From the NCBI GenBank assembly GCA_003452185.1, contig DMJJ01000101.1, forward strand, positions 1 through 17,658: a stretch of DNA of 17,658 nt, in the 5' to 3' direction. This stretch comes from Verrucomicrobiales bacterium. GTDB lineage: Bacteria; Verrucomicrobiota; Verrucomicrobiia; Limisphaerales; UBA11320. The position numbers were made by a program, and so were the translations under genes. Position 1 is the stretch's first letter; each line of letters opens with the position of its first letter. Shown in pieces: positions 6,544-13,566 of this stretch. Under the pieces are notes generated by a model. That model was not told the origin of the DNA, did no database searches, and saw nothing but the letters and a program-made list of their open reading frames with translations.

Positions 6544-6867
6544 ATCCTTTGATCCGTAGATTCGTCCGTGTGGCCCATGGGGCTTGCTTCCACCATCGGC
6601 ATTCCTCCCCCCAAAATTAACCCCGACTCCCGATGCGTTCCCTGCAGCCGAGAACCGCCCGGTGGTTGCTCCGGCTGTTAACTCGGGGCGTGGACGGACG
6701 ATCAACCTTTGGGCAGGGGTCGGCTCGAGCTTCCTTCCCTCCTCCCCACGCGTGCTCCGGGTTTTCCCCGGTCGGCGGGGGCGGGTGGGGAGGTGGAATC
6801 GAGGCGACATGGGGTCCGTCTTGTCCAACGGACCCCGGATCAGGCCCCCGCAACCAGATCATCATCC
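6544..6867. other. Divergent intergenic region between carbonic anhydrase and hybrid kinase genes
   Basis: About 324 bases without a credible gene; open frames here are extensions of, or shadows to, the neighbours. It must hold the promoters for both divergent genes. On the - strand a weak sigma-28-like match is seen (TAATTTTG, 11 bases, GCCGATGG; positions 6619-6593). Near the kinase start there is a perfect 9-base-pair inverted repeat (see separate entry). No Shine-Dalgarno sequence is evident before the kinase ATG at 6868. Confidence 0.6.
6811..6836 (+). repeat. Perfect hairpin in the kinase 5' leader
   Basis: GGGGTCCGT (6811-6819) and ACGGACCCC (6828-6836) form a perfect 9-base-pair stem with an 8-base loop, 31 bases upstream of the hybrid kinase ATG. 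No T-run follows, so it is not a classic terminator. It could be an operator for a dimeric regulator or an RNA hairpin influencing translation. Confidence 0.5.
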
Positions 6868-8856
6868 ATGGCGCAAGATTCCGAGAAGCCGGTCGGCGGT
6901 GCAGACCGCGCGGGCGTGGGGGAGGCCCCTCCCGGCGAGGATGCCTCCGCGAAATCCCTGCGCGTGCTCCAGATCACGGAGGACCCGCGCAGCGCGGAGC
7001 TCTGCCGGGTGGAACTGGAGCGGGCCGGGTGGTGCGTCCGCACGGACGTGGTCCTCACCCGCGAGGAGTTCACCGTGAAACTCTGGTCGGGGCCCTACGA
7101 TGTGGTGATCGCCGAGCCCCGGGTCCACGACTGGCAGGGGGCTGAGGCGGTCGAGGTGCTCCGGAAGCTGCGGCGCGACATCCCGGTCCTGGTGGTCGGC
7201 GGGGCCGTGGGGGAGGAGCGGGTCGCCGAGATCCTCCGGTCCGGCGTTGCTGACTACGTCCTCTGGGAGCGGCTTGCGCGGCTCCCCGTGGCGGTTCGGC
7301 GGGTGCTCCTGGAGCGGGCTGAGCGGGGGGAGAAGAAGCGGCTTTCCGAGGAGCGCGACCGGTTCTTCATGCTCTCCAGCGACCTGCTCTGCATCCTGGA
7401 TCCTTCGTCCAACCTTCTTCAGCTCAACCCGGCCTGGCAGCGGTCCCTGGGGTACGACGTCGAGGACCTGGCTGCCGCACCCCTCCTCGAGCGGATTCAT
7501 CCCGAGGATCGTCCCCTCTTCGAGCAGTCGCTTCAGTCCGTTGTCAATGGGGCGGCCGCACTCGAGTTCGAGGTCCGGTGCCTCGCCCTCGATGGCACGG
7601 TCCGGTGGCTCCAGTGGCGGGCCTCGGCCGTCCCCCGTCAGGCGATGATCTATGCGACGGTGCGCGACACCACCGACCGTAAGCGCCTGGAGGCGCAGCT
7701 CCTCCGGGCCCAGCGGATCGAGAGCATCGGCACCCTGGCCAACGGGATCGCCCACGACCTGAACAACGTCCTGACACCGATCCTCATGGCGGTGGAGATT
7801 CTTCAGGAGAACACCCGCGATCCCCGGACCCAGAAGCTGCTGAACACCGTTCACAGCAGCGCGCAGCACGGGTCTGCGATGGTGAAGCGGATCCTCGCCT
7901 TCTCCAAGGGGGCCGCGGGGGAGAAGATCCCGTTCCAGATCGCCCAGCTCATCCAGCAGATGCGCGACTTTGTGCGGGACACCTTTCCCGCCACCGTCGA
8001 GATTCAGACCTCCGCCCCCGCCGATCTCTGGATGGTGAAGGGGGACTCCACCCAGCTCCACCAGGTGTTGCTCAACCTCTGCGTCAACGCGCGGGACGCG
8101 ATGCCGCAGGGGGGCAAGATCGTGATCGAGGCCTCGAACCGGGAGCTCGATGAATGCTACGCCAGGCTGCACCTCGATGCGCGGCCCGGGCCCTACGTGC
8201 TCCTGAACGTCGCGGACACCGGGGGGGGCATCCCTCCGGCGGTGATGGAGAAGATTTTTGAGCCGTTCTTCACCACCAAGGAGACCGGCAAGGGGACCGG
8301 GCTGGGATTGTCGACGGTGCTCGGGATCATCAAGGGGCACGGGGGATTCATCAACGTTTACAGCGAGCCGGGGCGGGGGACCCGGTTCTCGATCTACCTC
8401 CCCGCCATCCCCTGCGAGAAGCCGGCCCCCCCCCGGCCGCCGGCACCCGTGCTCCATCGGGGCCAGGGGGAGTGCATCCTGGTGATCGACGACGAGGCCT
8501 CGTTCCGGGAGATCAGCCGCTCGATCCTCGAAAAGCACGGCTACCGTGTCCTGACAGCCGCGGAGGGAAACGAGGCCCTCTCTGTCATGGGACAGCACCG
8601 GGGGCAGATTCACCTCGCGATCACGGACATGATGATGCCGGTCCTCGATGGGAGCGCCACCATGCGGGGGCTCAGGAAGATCGACCCCCAGATCCGGCTC
8701 ATCGCCACGAGCGGGATGCCGGTGGGCGAGCGTTTCCAGCCCCTCGGGACGGCCGAACGGATCCCCTTTCTGCTCAAACCGTACTCGGCCCTTCGGCTCC
8801 TGGAGGCGGCCCATGACGCCCTTGTTTCGAAGCTGGAGAGAGTTCTCGCTCCATGA
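6868..8856 (+). CDS. Hybrid sensor histidine kinase (pseudo-receiver, PAS, HisKA, HATPase, receiver)
   Basis: 662 residues from the ATG at 6868, chosen because homology-like sequence begins soon after; the in-frame upstream extension is low-complexity. Order: N-terminal receiver-like domain (about 30-145) with the acidic pair E38-D39 but E83 where the phospho-acceptor Asp should be, so it is not phosphorylatable in the usual way; a PAS domain (about 160-275) with IHPEDR and ATVRDTTDRK; HisKA with H296 in NGIAHDLNN; HATPase with N box (N403, N407), DTGGGI (450-455), FEPFFTTK and GTGLGLS; C-terminal receiver with D540/D541, acceptor D587 (ITDMMMP), S615 and K637. No transmembrane segment is seen, so the kinase is cytosolic. 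The HisKA/HATPase set resembles NtrB-like hybrid kinases. Its likely partner is the REC-PP2C gene downstream, though a 417-base gap separates them. Confidence 0.92.
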   Translation: MAQDSEKPVGGADRAGVGEAPPGEDASAKSLRVLQITEDPRSAELCRVELERAGWCVRTDVVLTREEFTVKLWSGPYDVVIAEPRVHDWQGAEAVEVLRKLRRDIPVLVVGGAVGEERVAEILRSGVADYVLWERLARLPVAVRRVLLERAERGEKKRLSEERDRFFMLSSDLLCILDPSSNLLQLNPAWQRSLGYDVEDLAAAPLLERIHPEDRPLFEQSLQSVVNGAAALEFEVRCLALDGTVRWLQWRASAVPRQAMIYATVRDTTDRKRLEAQLLRAQRIESIGTLANGIAHDLNNVLTPILMAVEILQENTRDPRTQKLLNTVHSSAQHGSAMVKRILAFSKGAAGEKIPFQIAQLIQQMRDFVRDTFPATVEIQTSAPADLWMVKGDSTQLHQVLLNLCVNARDAMPQGGKIVIEASNRELDECYARLHLDARPGPYVLLNVADTGGGIPPAVMEKIFEPFFTTKETGKGTGLGLSTVLGIIKGHGGFINVYSEPGRGTRFSIYLPAIPCEKPAPPRPPAPVLHRGQGECILVIDDEASFREISRSILEKHGYRVLTAAEGNEALSVMGQHRGQIHLAITDMMMPVLDGSATMRGLRKIDPQIRLIATSGMPVGERFQPLGTAERIPFLLKPYSALRLLEAAHDALVSKLERVLAP

Positions 8857-9273
8857 CCGCGCCCGAACAGCCGATGACTTCCTTGGAGCTCCACGGAGCC
8901 TGTCCGGGCTTGGTACCGGATCTGCTCGGAAGGGGTTGCGGGGCAACGCCGGACCAGGGTCCGGGGCTTTCCCGGCGACCACGGCCCAATAGCAACATGG
9001 ACACAATCACGAGGCAGGCAGGCGACAGACCACATCCCCGGGACAACCCGTCGGGGTGGCGGCTGCATGTGCTGGCGGCGTTCGGTCCGCATCGGGGGGG
9101 CAGTTTGTTCCTCGGCGAGGGCTGGAAAGTGCCGACCGCCCCCCCCTCGACGGCCCCGATTTCCCGTCCCGCCCGTACCCTGACGGTCGGATTTGTCGAG
9201 GCGGGTCGTGTGGTGATCCCGATTCAACGCAGCCCGCAGTCGGGCGAGGGAAGGAGCCGCGTTCCCTAGCCCC
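8857..9273. other. 417-base gap between kinase and REC-PP2C gene, with several hairpins
   Basis: No convincing gene: a small + frame (8853-9269) has low-complexity translation and no family features, and - strand frames are shadows. Structure seen: two adjacent short hairpins at 8935-8964 (separate entry), and AGGGAA/TTCCCT (9247-9252, 9262-9267), which encloses AAGGAG at 9251-9256 just upstream of the next ATG. No known riboswitch consensus was recognised, and no sigma-28 match with correct spacing was found. Confidence 0.55.
8935..8969 (+). terminator. Two adjacent hairpins, possible terminator after the kinase gene
   Basis: GTTGC (8935-8939) pairs with GCAAC (8943-8947), and one base later CCGGACC (8949-8955) pairs with GGTCCGG (8958-8964), with very small loops. 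GGC and a short T-run follow (TTT at 8968-8970). The T-run is too short for a strong intrinsic terminator, so this may equally be a structured 3' end or leader element. An alternative pairing of CGCCGG (8947-8952) with CCGGCG (8972-8977) is also possible. Confidence 0.35.
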
Positions 9274-10848
9274 ATGCCTGACGCGAACCAAACTTCCCTC
9301 GGGACGGTGCTGGTGGTGGATGACGACAACCTGTCGCGCCGCTGCCTGAAGGTGTTCCTGGAAAAGGCCGGCTACTCGGTCCTGGCGGCCACTGGCGTGG
9401 ACCACGCCCTGGAGCTCCTCAAGAAGACCCCGCTGGCGACCCTCGACTGCCTGGTGACCGACTACCGGATGCCGGAAAAGGACGGCCTCTGGCTTCTCAA
9501 ATGGCTCCAGGAGCAGGATTCCCAAATGGCCGCCATCATGGTCACGGCGGAGGGGGAGAAGCAGCTCGTGACCGCGAGCCTCCGCCAGGGGGCGTGCGAT
9601 TTCCTCGACAAGCCGGTCGACGCCCGGCTCCTCGTCGCGGCGGTGGCCAAGGCCTGTGAGCTGACGCGCCACCATCGGAACATGGCTCGCGCCGAGTCCG
9701 ACGTGAAGGCCATCGGCCGGATCCAGCAGCAGATGGTCGGTAACGCGATCCCGGATTGCGGCCTGTCTGTTGAGCTCTGCTACCACCCGAGCCACGAGGC
9801 GGGGGGGGATTATCTGAGTCTTTTCCCCCTCGGGGGCGAACGGTTCCTCGTCCTGGCCACCGATGTCTCGGGGCACGACCTGCGGGCCGCCTACCTCTCC
9901 GCCTACTTCCAGGGGTTCGTCCGGGGAATGATGGAAGCGCGCGAGCCGATTGAGAAGGTCCTTGCCGCGTTCAACAGGTTTCTGCTCCAGGAGGCGGGCG
10001 ACCAGTCCTCCGAGGTGACCTCCGTGGCGGTCTGCGCCCTCGTGCTCGACCGGGCCGAGGGGCGCGCCAAGTCCCTTTCTTGCGGTTTTCCGATGGCGGT
10101 CTATTGCGACGGGGTTCGAGAGGTGCGAACCCTGGGGGACCTCTGGAGCTCCCCTCTTGGATGGTTCGACGGGACGGTCGACGAGCCGGTCTCCGTCGAG
10201 ACTCTCCCCACGGGACGATTCTACCTCTGGACCGACGGGCTTGAGGACCTCGCCCTGCAGCTTGGGGCCTCGCCGATGGGGCTCGCCTTTGCGCTGCTCA
10301 ACGGGCGGCGGTGCGGGATGACGCCCATCTGGATGAAGAAGGCGGCTGACGACATCCTGTTTGCCACCGTCCAGGTGGCGCCCGGCGGGGAGCGGGAGGC
10401 GGGGTTCTACCCCATTTTCTTCGCGCGGTACCCGGGGTCGGATTACCTCAAGGTGGACGCCCACCAGGAGGAGTGGAGCCGGACCTTGAAGATCGCGCTC
10501 CCGGAGCTCACCGACACCCGGGTGTTCGACATCCTGCTCTGTGCCCGCGAGATCGCTGTGAATGCGATGCGTCATGGGTGCAAGGGTTGCCCCGACCAGC
10601 AGAGCACCTTCCTCATGATGTGCGATCCGGCGTCGCGTCTCATCCGGGTGGTCATCAGCGATCCCGGCCCGGGGCACGAATTCGACTGGCAGGAACACAA
10701 GCGCAAGACCGAGGAGGACCTCATCGACGAGCATCGCGGCCTGATGCTGATCGACATGCTCTCCACCCGCTTTGAGACGTCGCGTCGCGGGGCGCACGTC
10801 GAGATGGATTTCAGCTTTGATGATTTGGCGACCGCCATCGCCAGCTAG
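9274..10848 (+). CDS. Receiver / PP2C phosphatase / anti-sigma kinase protein (HsbR-like)
   Basis: 524 residues with three parts. Receiver (about 10-130): D16/D17, acceptor D63 in VTDYRMP, T91, K113. SpoIIE/RsbU-type PPM phosphatase (about 145-370): metal-binding D179 (GGDY), D197 (TDVSGH), D321 (WTDGLED) and D359-D360 (DDI) are all kept. C-terminal RsbW-like HATPase (about 395-515): N box with E426 and N430 (AREIAVNAMRHG), DPGPG (463-467) and a GLMLIDML motif. Proteins of this layout, such as HsbR of Pseudomonas, both phosphorylate and dephosphorylate a STAS partner, with the receiver choosing between the two. The STAS gene follows 33 bases later. AAGGAG is 17 bases from the ATG and partly in a hairpin. 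All catalytic residues look intact, so both activities are plausible. Confidence 0.93.
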   Translation: MPDANQTSLGTVLVVDDDNLSRRCLKVFLEKAGYSVLAATGVDHALELLKKTPLATLDCLVTDYRMPEKDGLWLLKWLQEQDSQMAAIMVTAEGEKQLVTASLRQGACDFLDKPVDARLLVAAVAKACELTRHHRNMARAESDVKAIGRIQQQMVGNAIPDCGLSVELCYHPSHEAGGDYLSLFPLGGERFLVLATDVSGHDLRAAYLSAYFQGFVRGMMEAREPIEKVLAAFNRFLLQEAGDQSSEVTSVAVCALVLDRAEGRAKSLSCGFPMAVYCDGVREVRTLGDLWSSPLGWFDGTVDEPVSVETLPTGRFYLWTDGLEDLALQLGASPMGLAFALLNGRRCGMTPIWMKKAADDILFATVQVAPGGEREAGFYPIFFARYPGSDYLKVDAHQEEWSRTLKIALPELTDTRVFDILLCAREIAVNAMRHGCKGCPDQQSTFLMMCDPASRLIRVVISDPGPGHEFDWQEHKRKTEEDLIDEHRGLMLIDMLSTRFETSRRGAHVEMDFSFDDLATAIAS

Positions 10849-10881
10849 CGACAGAGAACGAACGAAGGCCCAACACTCACT

Positions 10882-11211
10882 ATGAAACAGAACCTCGACA
10901 TCACAACCGGGACCCTCACGGTGGCATTCCCGGGGGACGTACTCAGCACCAACGTGGACTCGCTCCGGCAGGCCACGTTCGCCGCGCTTGAGAGTCCCGA
11001 GATCAAGAACTCGGCCTGGATGACGCTCCGGCTCGACCTCACCGCGGCCAAGATGGTGGACAGCGCGGGCCTGAACCTGATCGTTTCGATCATCAAGGCG
11101 GTGAAGTCCCGCGGCGGCTCGGTGCGCGCCACGGTCGGCAACCCGAACGTGTATCGCACGTTCATCTTCACCCGGCTCGACAAGCAGCTGGAGCTGGCCC
11201 AGGCGGCCTGA
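10882..11211 (+). CDS. STAS-domain anti-anti-sigma factor (HsbA/SpoIIAA-like)
   Basis: 109 residues, a single STAS domain. The key helix start reads MVDSAGLNLIVSI, with S61 at the phosphorylation site conserved in SpoIIAA/RsbV/HsbA proteins (pattern D-S-x-G-L). In partner-switching systems the unphosphorylated form binds the anti-sigma factor and the phosphorylated form is released. The predicted kinase and phosphatase for S61 is the protein encoded just upstream. GAAGG (10864-10868) precedes the ATG by 13 bases. The C-terminal half (RGGSVRATVGNPNVYRTFIFTRLDK) fits the usual STAS ending. In Pseudomonas the equivalent HsbA binds FlgM; a flgM-like gene lies about 8 kb upstream here, which makes the same target possible but unproven. 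Confidence 0.92.
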   Translation: MKQNLDITTGTLTVAFPGDVLSTNVDSLRQATFAALESPEIKNSAWMTLRLDLTAAKMVDSAGLNLIVSIIKAVKSRGGSVRATVGNPNVYRTFIFTRLDKQLELAQAA

Positions 11212-11263
11212 CCGACGATTTGTCGAGGCCACACACGGAGGCCGGCCCGACTCGTCCCAATGA

Positions 11264-11307
11264 GCGCCACGCCACCCCGGGCAGGGGAATGGCGTGTGCG
11301 CCCTTTT
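11264..11307 (+). terminator. Probable intrinsic terminator after the STAS gene
   Basis: GCGC (11264-11267) and ACGCCA (11269-11274) pair with TGGCGT (11290-11295) and GCGC (11298-11301), giving a roughly 10-base-pair stem with a small bulge and a 15-base loop, followed by CCTTTT (11302-11307). It lies 50 bases after the STAS stop and just before the convergent hydrolase gene. Confidence 0.5.
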
Positions 11308-11311
11308 AAAC

Positions 11312-12247
11312 TCAGAAGATCACCGGGACCCCCTCCTCAAGGATCCGCACCCGGTTGAGCTTTCCCTCCTTGCGGGCGATCTCCTTGAGCCACCGGGGAG
11401 GGGCATCGAGGGCCTCGAACGAGAGCTTGAACGAGCCAAAGTGCATCGGGATGAACCACTCCGCCCCGAGGTCGTTGAACACCTGCATCGCCTCGTCGGG
11501 CCCCATGTGCACCTGCCGGAAGGAGTCGGGGTAGTACGCCCCGATGGGAAGCAGGGCGATCTCCGGGGTGCACCGGGTTCCGATTTCCTTGAAGCCGTCG
11601 AAGTAGGCGCTGTCCCCCGCGTGGTAGATCTTCCGCCCCTGGTGCTCCAGCATGAATCCCCCGTACCCCCGGTGGTCGTCGTGCAGGGTCCGAGCCCCCC
11701 AGTGCTTTGCCGGGGTGAGAGTCACCCTCCAGTCGTCGTGCGAGAAGCTCTCCCAGGTTTGCAGCTCGATGATCCGTCCGAACCCCAGCCCCCGGGCGAG
11801 ATCTCCCACGCCCCAGGGCATGACCCCGATCTTGGGCTCCGGGAGCTTGCGGAGCGACGGCTTGTGGAAGTGGTCAAAGTGCGCGTGGGTCAGGAGGACC
11901 AGGTCGATCGGGGGAAGATCCTGGATCTTCAATCCGGCTCGCTTCACCCGCTTCAGCAGGAACAGCCAGTTCGCAAAATTCGGGTCGATCAGGATGTTCA
12001 GGTCGTTGAACTGAACGAGGAACGAAGCATGCCCGATCCAGGTGATGGCCACCTTTCCCTCGGAAAGTTTGGGATAGACCGGCCGACGGTGCTGGCCCGT
12101 GCGGGGGGTGAGGAGGGCTTTCCAGACCATTTCATAGAAGAAGGTCCTGGGGTTGAAGTGGTTGCTTGGAGTCAACTCCTTGAACGAGCGTGGGATACGC
12201 CGTTTTTGACGTCCTGAACCTGGTCGATGACCCGGATTGTTCATCAT
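11312..12247 (-). CDS. Metallo-beta-lactamase-fold hydrolase (NAPE-PLD/UlaG-like)
   Basis: 311 residues from the ATG at 12247; a GTG at 12295 would add 16 residues with no clear support. Metal-binding motifs of the fold are complete: H121-A-H123-F-D125-H126 (LLTHAHFDHFH), H182 in PAKHWGAR, D212 in YHAGDSAYF, and H269 in PMHFGSF. WIGHASFLVQ and ILIDPNF at the start and LPIGAYYP near 233 are typical of the branch that includes N-acyl-phosphatidylethanolamine phospholipase D and UlaG-type lactonases. The N-terminus is Arg/Lys-rich without a signal peptide, so the protein is probably cytosolic. Substrate cannot be told from sequence; a phospholipid or other phosphodiester or lactone is possible. 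It is a single gene, convergent to the STAS operon and divergent from the Pro/Val-rich gene. Confidence 0.88.
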   Translation of the reverse strand: MMNNPGHRPGSGRQKRRIPRSFKELTPSNHFNPRTFFYEMVWKALLTPRTGQHRRPVYPKLSEGKVAITWIGHASFLVQFNDLNILIDPNFANWLFLLKRVKRAGLKIQDLPPIDLVLLTHAHFDHFHKPSLRKLPEPKIGVMPWGVGDLARGLGFGRIIELQTWESFSHDDWRVTLTPAKHWGARTLHDDHRGYGGFMLEHQGRKIYHAGDSAYFDGFKEIGTRCTPEIALLPIGAYYPDSFRQVHMGPDEAMQVFNDLGAEWFIPMHFGSFKLSFEALDAPPRWLKEIARKEGKLNRVRILEEGVPVIF

Positions 12248-12343
12248 GGCAACTGCCTGCTGCCCATACCCATACCGGGTCCTTGAATAAAACACAAATC
12301 CCCTCTGTCCAACCCGCGTCGGTGTTCCCTAACGAACACGTCT

Positions 12344-12871
12344 ATGAAAACAAGCATTGCAGTCCTGAGCGGTCTTGCACTGACAGCCTCCCCCTTCCTT
12401 CAGCCGGCGCAGGCCGGCAACCGCGAGTGGGCCACGGCGGGTAAAATCCTGACCGGGGTCGCCGCCGTCCATATTCTCAGCCGGGCCTTTGATCCTCCCC
12501 CGGTTTACCAGACCGTGTACACCACCCCGGTGGTCGTACAGGCTCCGCCTCAAGTGGTCTACCAGCCCGTTCCGGTGGTGGTCCAGCAGCCGGCGGCCCC
12601 GGTGGTGGTGCAAGCCCCCCCGGCTCCGGCCCCGGCAATCCCGAACGCCCCGACAGTTCCCCCCGCGCCGGTGGTCAACGCGGCCCCTCCCCCCACCTAC
12701 GTGGTGCAGCAGCAGCCGGTCTACGTTCAGCAGGCCCCGGTGTACGTGGCTCCCGCCCCGGTGTACGTCGCCCCCGTTTATATTCCACCTCCGGTCGTGA
12801 GCTTTGGCTTCGGGTTTGGTCATTACTACGGTCGGGGCCCGGTGTTTTACGGCCACCGCCACTGCTGGTAA
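12344..12871 (+). CDS. Exported Pro/Val/Tyr-rich repeat protein, function unknown
   Basis: 175 residues. A Sec signal peptide (1-24) has MKTSIAVLSGLAL, a hydrophobic core and cleavage near AQA-G. The mature N-terminus holds one short hydrophobic helix (about 33-46, GKILTGVAAVHIL). The rest (50-155) is low complexity: repeated PVVVQ, QAPP and PVYV units, ending in PVYVQQAPVYVAPAPVYVA. The C-terminus is Gly/Phe/Tyr/His-rich (FGFGFGHYYGRG, YGHRHCW). Such proteins are likely extended, surface- or periplasm-located; a structural or envelope role is a guess. At the DNA level, a 14-base repeat recurs at 21-base spacing. No Shine-Dalgarno sequence is visible. A strong terminator follows, so this is a single-gene unit. 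I do not recognise the family. Confidence 0.82.
   Translation: MKTSIAVLSGLALTASPFLQPAQAGNREWATAGKILTGVAAVHILSRAFDPPPVYQTVYTTPVVVQAPPQVVYQPVPVVVQQPAAPVVVQAPPAPAPAIPNAPTVPPAPVVNAAPPPTYVVQQQPVYVQQAPVYVAPAPVYVAPVYIPPPVVSFGFGFGHYYGRGPVFYGHRHCW
12734..12768 (+). repeat. 21-base period direct repeat in the Pro/Val-rich gene
   Basis: GCCCCGGTGTACGT occurs at 12734-12747 and again at 12755-12768, encoding APVYV units. The exact repeat suggests recent expansion of the repeat tract by slippage or recombination within the gene. Confidence 0.8.
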
Positions 12872-12915
12872 GCATAGCCGCAGGATCACGAATCCTTTGA
12901 TTGGGATCGAAGATC

Positions 12916-12950
12916 ATCCCGCCCGAGTTCGCTCGGGCGGGATTTTTTTT
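12916..12950 (+). terminator. Strong Rho-independent terminator
   Basis: ATCCCGCCCGAG (12916-12927) pairs perfectly with CTCGGGCGGGAT (12932-12943) around a TTCG tetraloop, one of the most stable loops known, followed by an eight-base T-run (12943-12950). It ends the Pro/Val-rich gene transcript and separates it from the gamma-carbonic-anhydrase gene. Confidence 0.95.
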
Positions 12951-13005
12951 GGGTAATGGAGGTCCGGGGTTGTGCAAACCGACGGTTTGGCGTAGACCGC
13001 ACGAC

Positions 13006-13560
13006 ATGTCCGATGTCATCCATCGCCTTGAAAGCTTCCTCCGCCGCGCCCCGCGGCTGGGGACCGGGGTCTACATCGCCAAAGGGGGGGTGGTCGTCGG
13101 GGATGTGACCCTTGGGGACCACTCCAGCGTCTGGTACAACGCCGTCCTCCGTGGGGATATCGAGCGGATCGTCGTCGGTCACCACTCGAACATCCAGGAT
13201 AACGCGGTTCTTCACCTCGCCGACGATCTTCCCTGCCTGATCGGCGACTACGTCACGGTGGGGCATTCCGCGGTGGTTCACGCCTGCACGGTCGGGAACG
13301 AGTGCCTCATCGGCATGGGAGCCACCCTCCTCGACGGGGCCGTGATCGGCGACCAGTGCATCATCGGCGCTCACGCCCTCGTCCCTCCGGGGAAGAGAAT
13401 CCCCCCGGGATCGATGGTCATGGGGGTGCCGGGCAAGGTGATCCGCGAGTTGACCCCCGATGAGCGCGCGGGGCTTCGCCACTGGGCGGAGAAGTACGTG
13501 CACAACGCGGCCTACTGCCTCTCCCACGGGATCAACGTGGGAGCCCCGCTCCCGAGCTGA
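13006..13560 (+). CDS. Gamma-carbonic-anhydrase-family left-handed beta-helix protein
   Basis: 184 residues. The ATG at 13006 is used; a longer in-frame TTG start at 12901 would place the upstream terminator inside the gene. The body is a hexapeptide-repeat (left-handed beta-helix) protein with the family's conserved residues: R49 and D51 in VLRGD, Q64-D65 in NIQDNAVLH, and three candidate metal histidines H70, H87 and H92 (VLH, VGHSAVVH). The C-terminal helix (about 151-175) is typical of these trimers. Relatives include gamma-CA Cam/CamH and the YrdA/PaaY group, some of which are active CO2 hydratases and some not. The full ligand set allows activity but does not prove it. No signal peptide, so cytosolic. 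A short hairpin (CAAACC/GGTTTG, 12975-12989) lies in its leader. Its stop is only 6 bases from the stop region of the convergent operon. Confidence 0.93.
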   Translation: MSDVIHRLESFLRRAPRLGTGVYIAKGGVVVGDVTLGDHSSVWYNAVLRGDIERIVVGHHSNIQDNAVLHLADDLPCLIGDYVTVGHSAVVHACTVGNECLIGMGATLLDGAVIGDQCIIGAHALVPPGKRIPPGSMVMGVPGKVIRELTPDERAGLRHWAEKYVHNAAYCLSHGINVGAPLPS

Positions 13561-13566
13561 CCCCGC

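Noticed and set aside
8851..8877. GCCGATGA as a sigma-28 -10 element after the kinase gene
   Set aside because: The octamer 11 bases upstream (CCATGACC) does not resemble the -35 element.
6862..9006. 714-residue open frame on the - strand
   Set aside because: Shadow of the hybrid kinase gene; no family motifs and biased composition.
8853..9269. 138-residue open frame in the gap before the REC-PP2C gene
   Set aside because: Low-complexity translation, no family features, start overlaps the kinase stop; not enough to call a gene, though a small protein cannot be ruled out.
9007..11232. 741-residue open frame on the - strand
   Set aside because: It lies opposite the REC-PP2C and STAS genes, which have complete domain motifs. 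Its translation is rich in Arg/Gly/His/Pro/Leu without recognisable domains, as expected for a shadow frame in GC-rich DNA.
12901..13005. TTG start for the gamma-carbonic-anhydrase gene
   Set aside because: The extension would be encoded by the upstream terminator hairpin and has no family similarity; the ATG at 13006 fits the family N-terminus.
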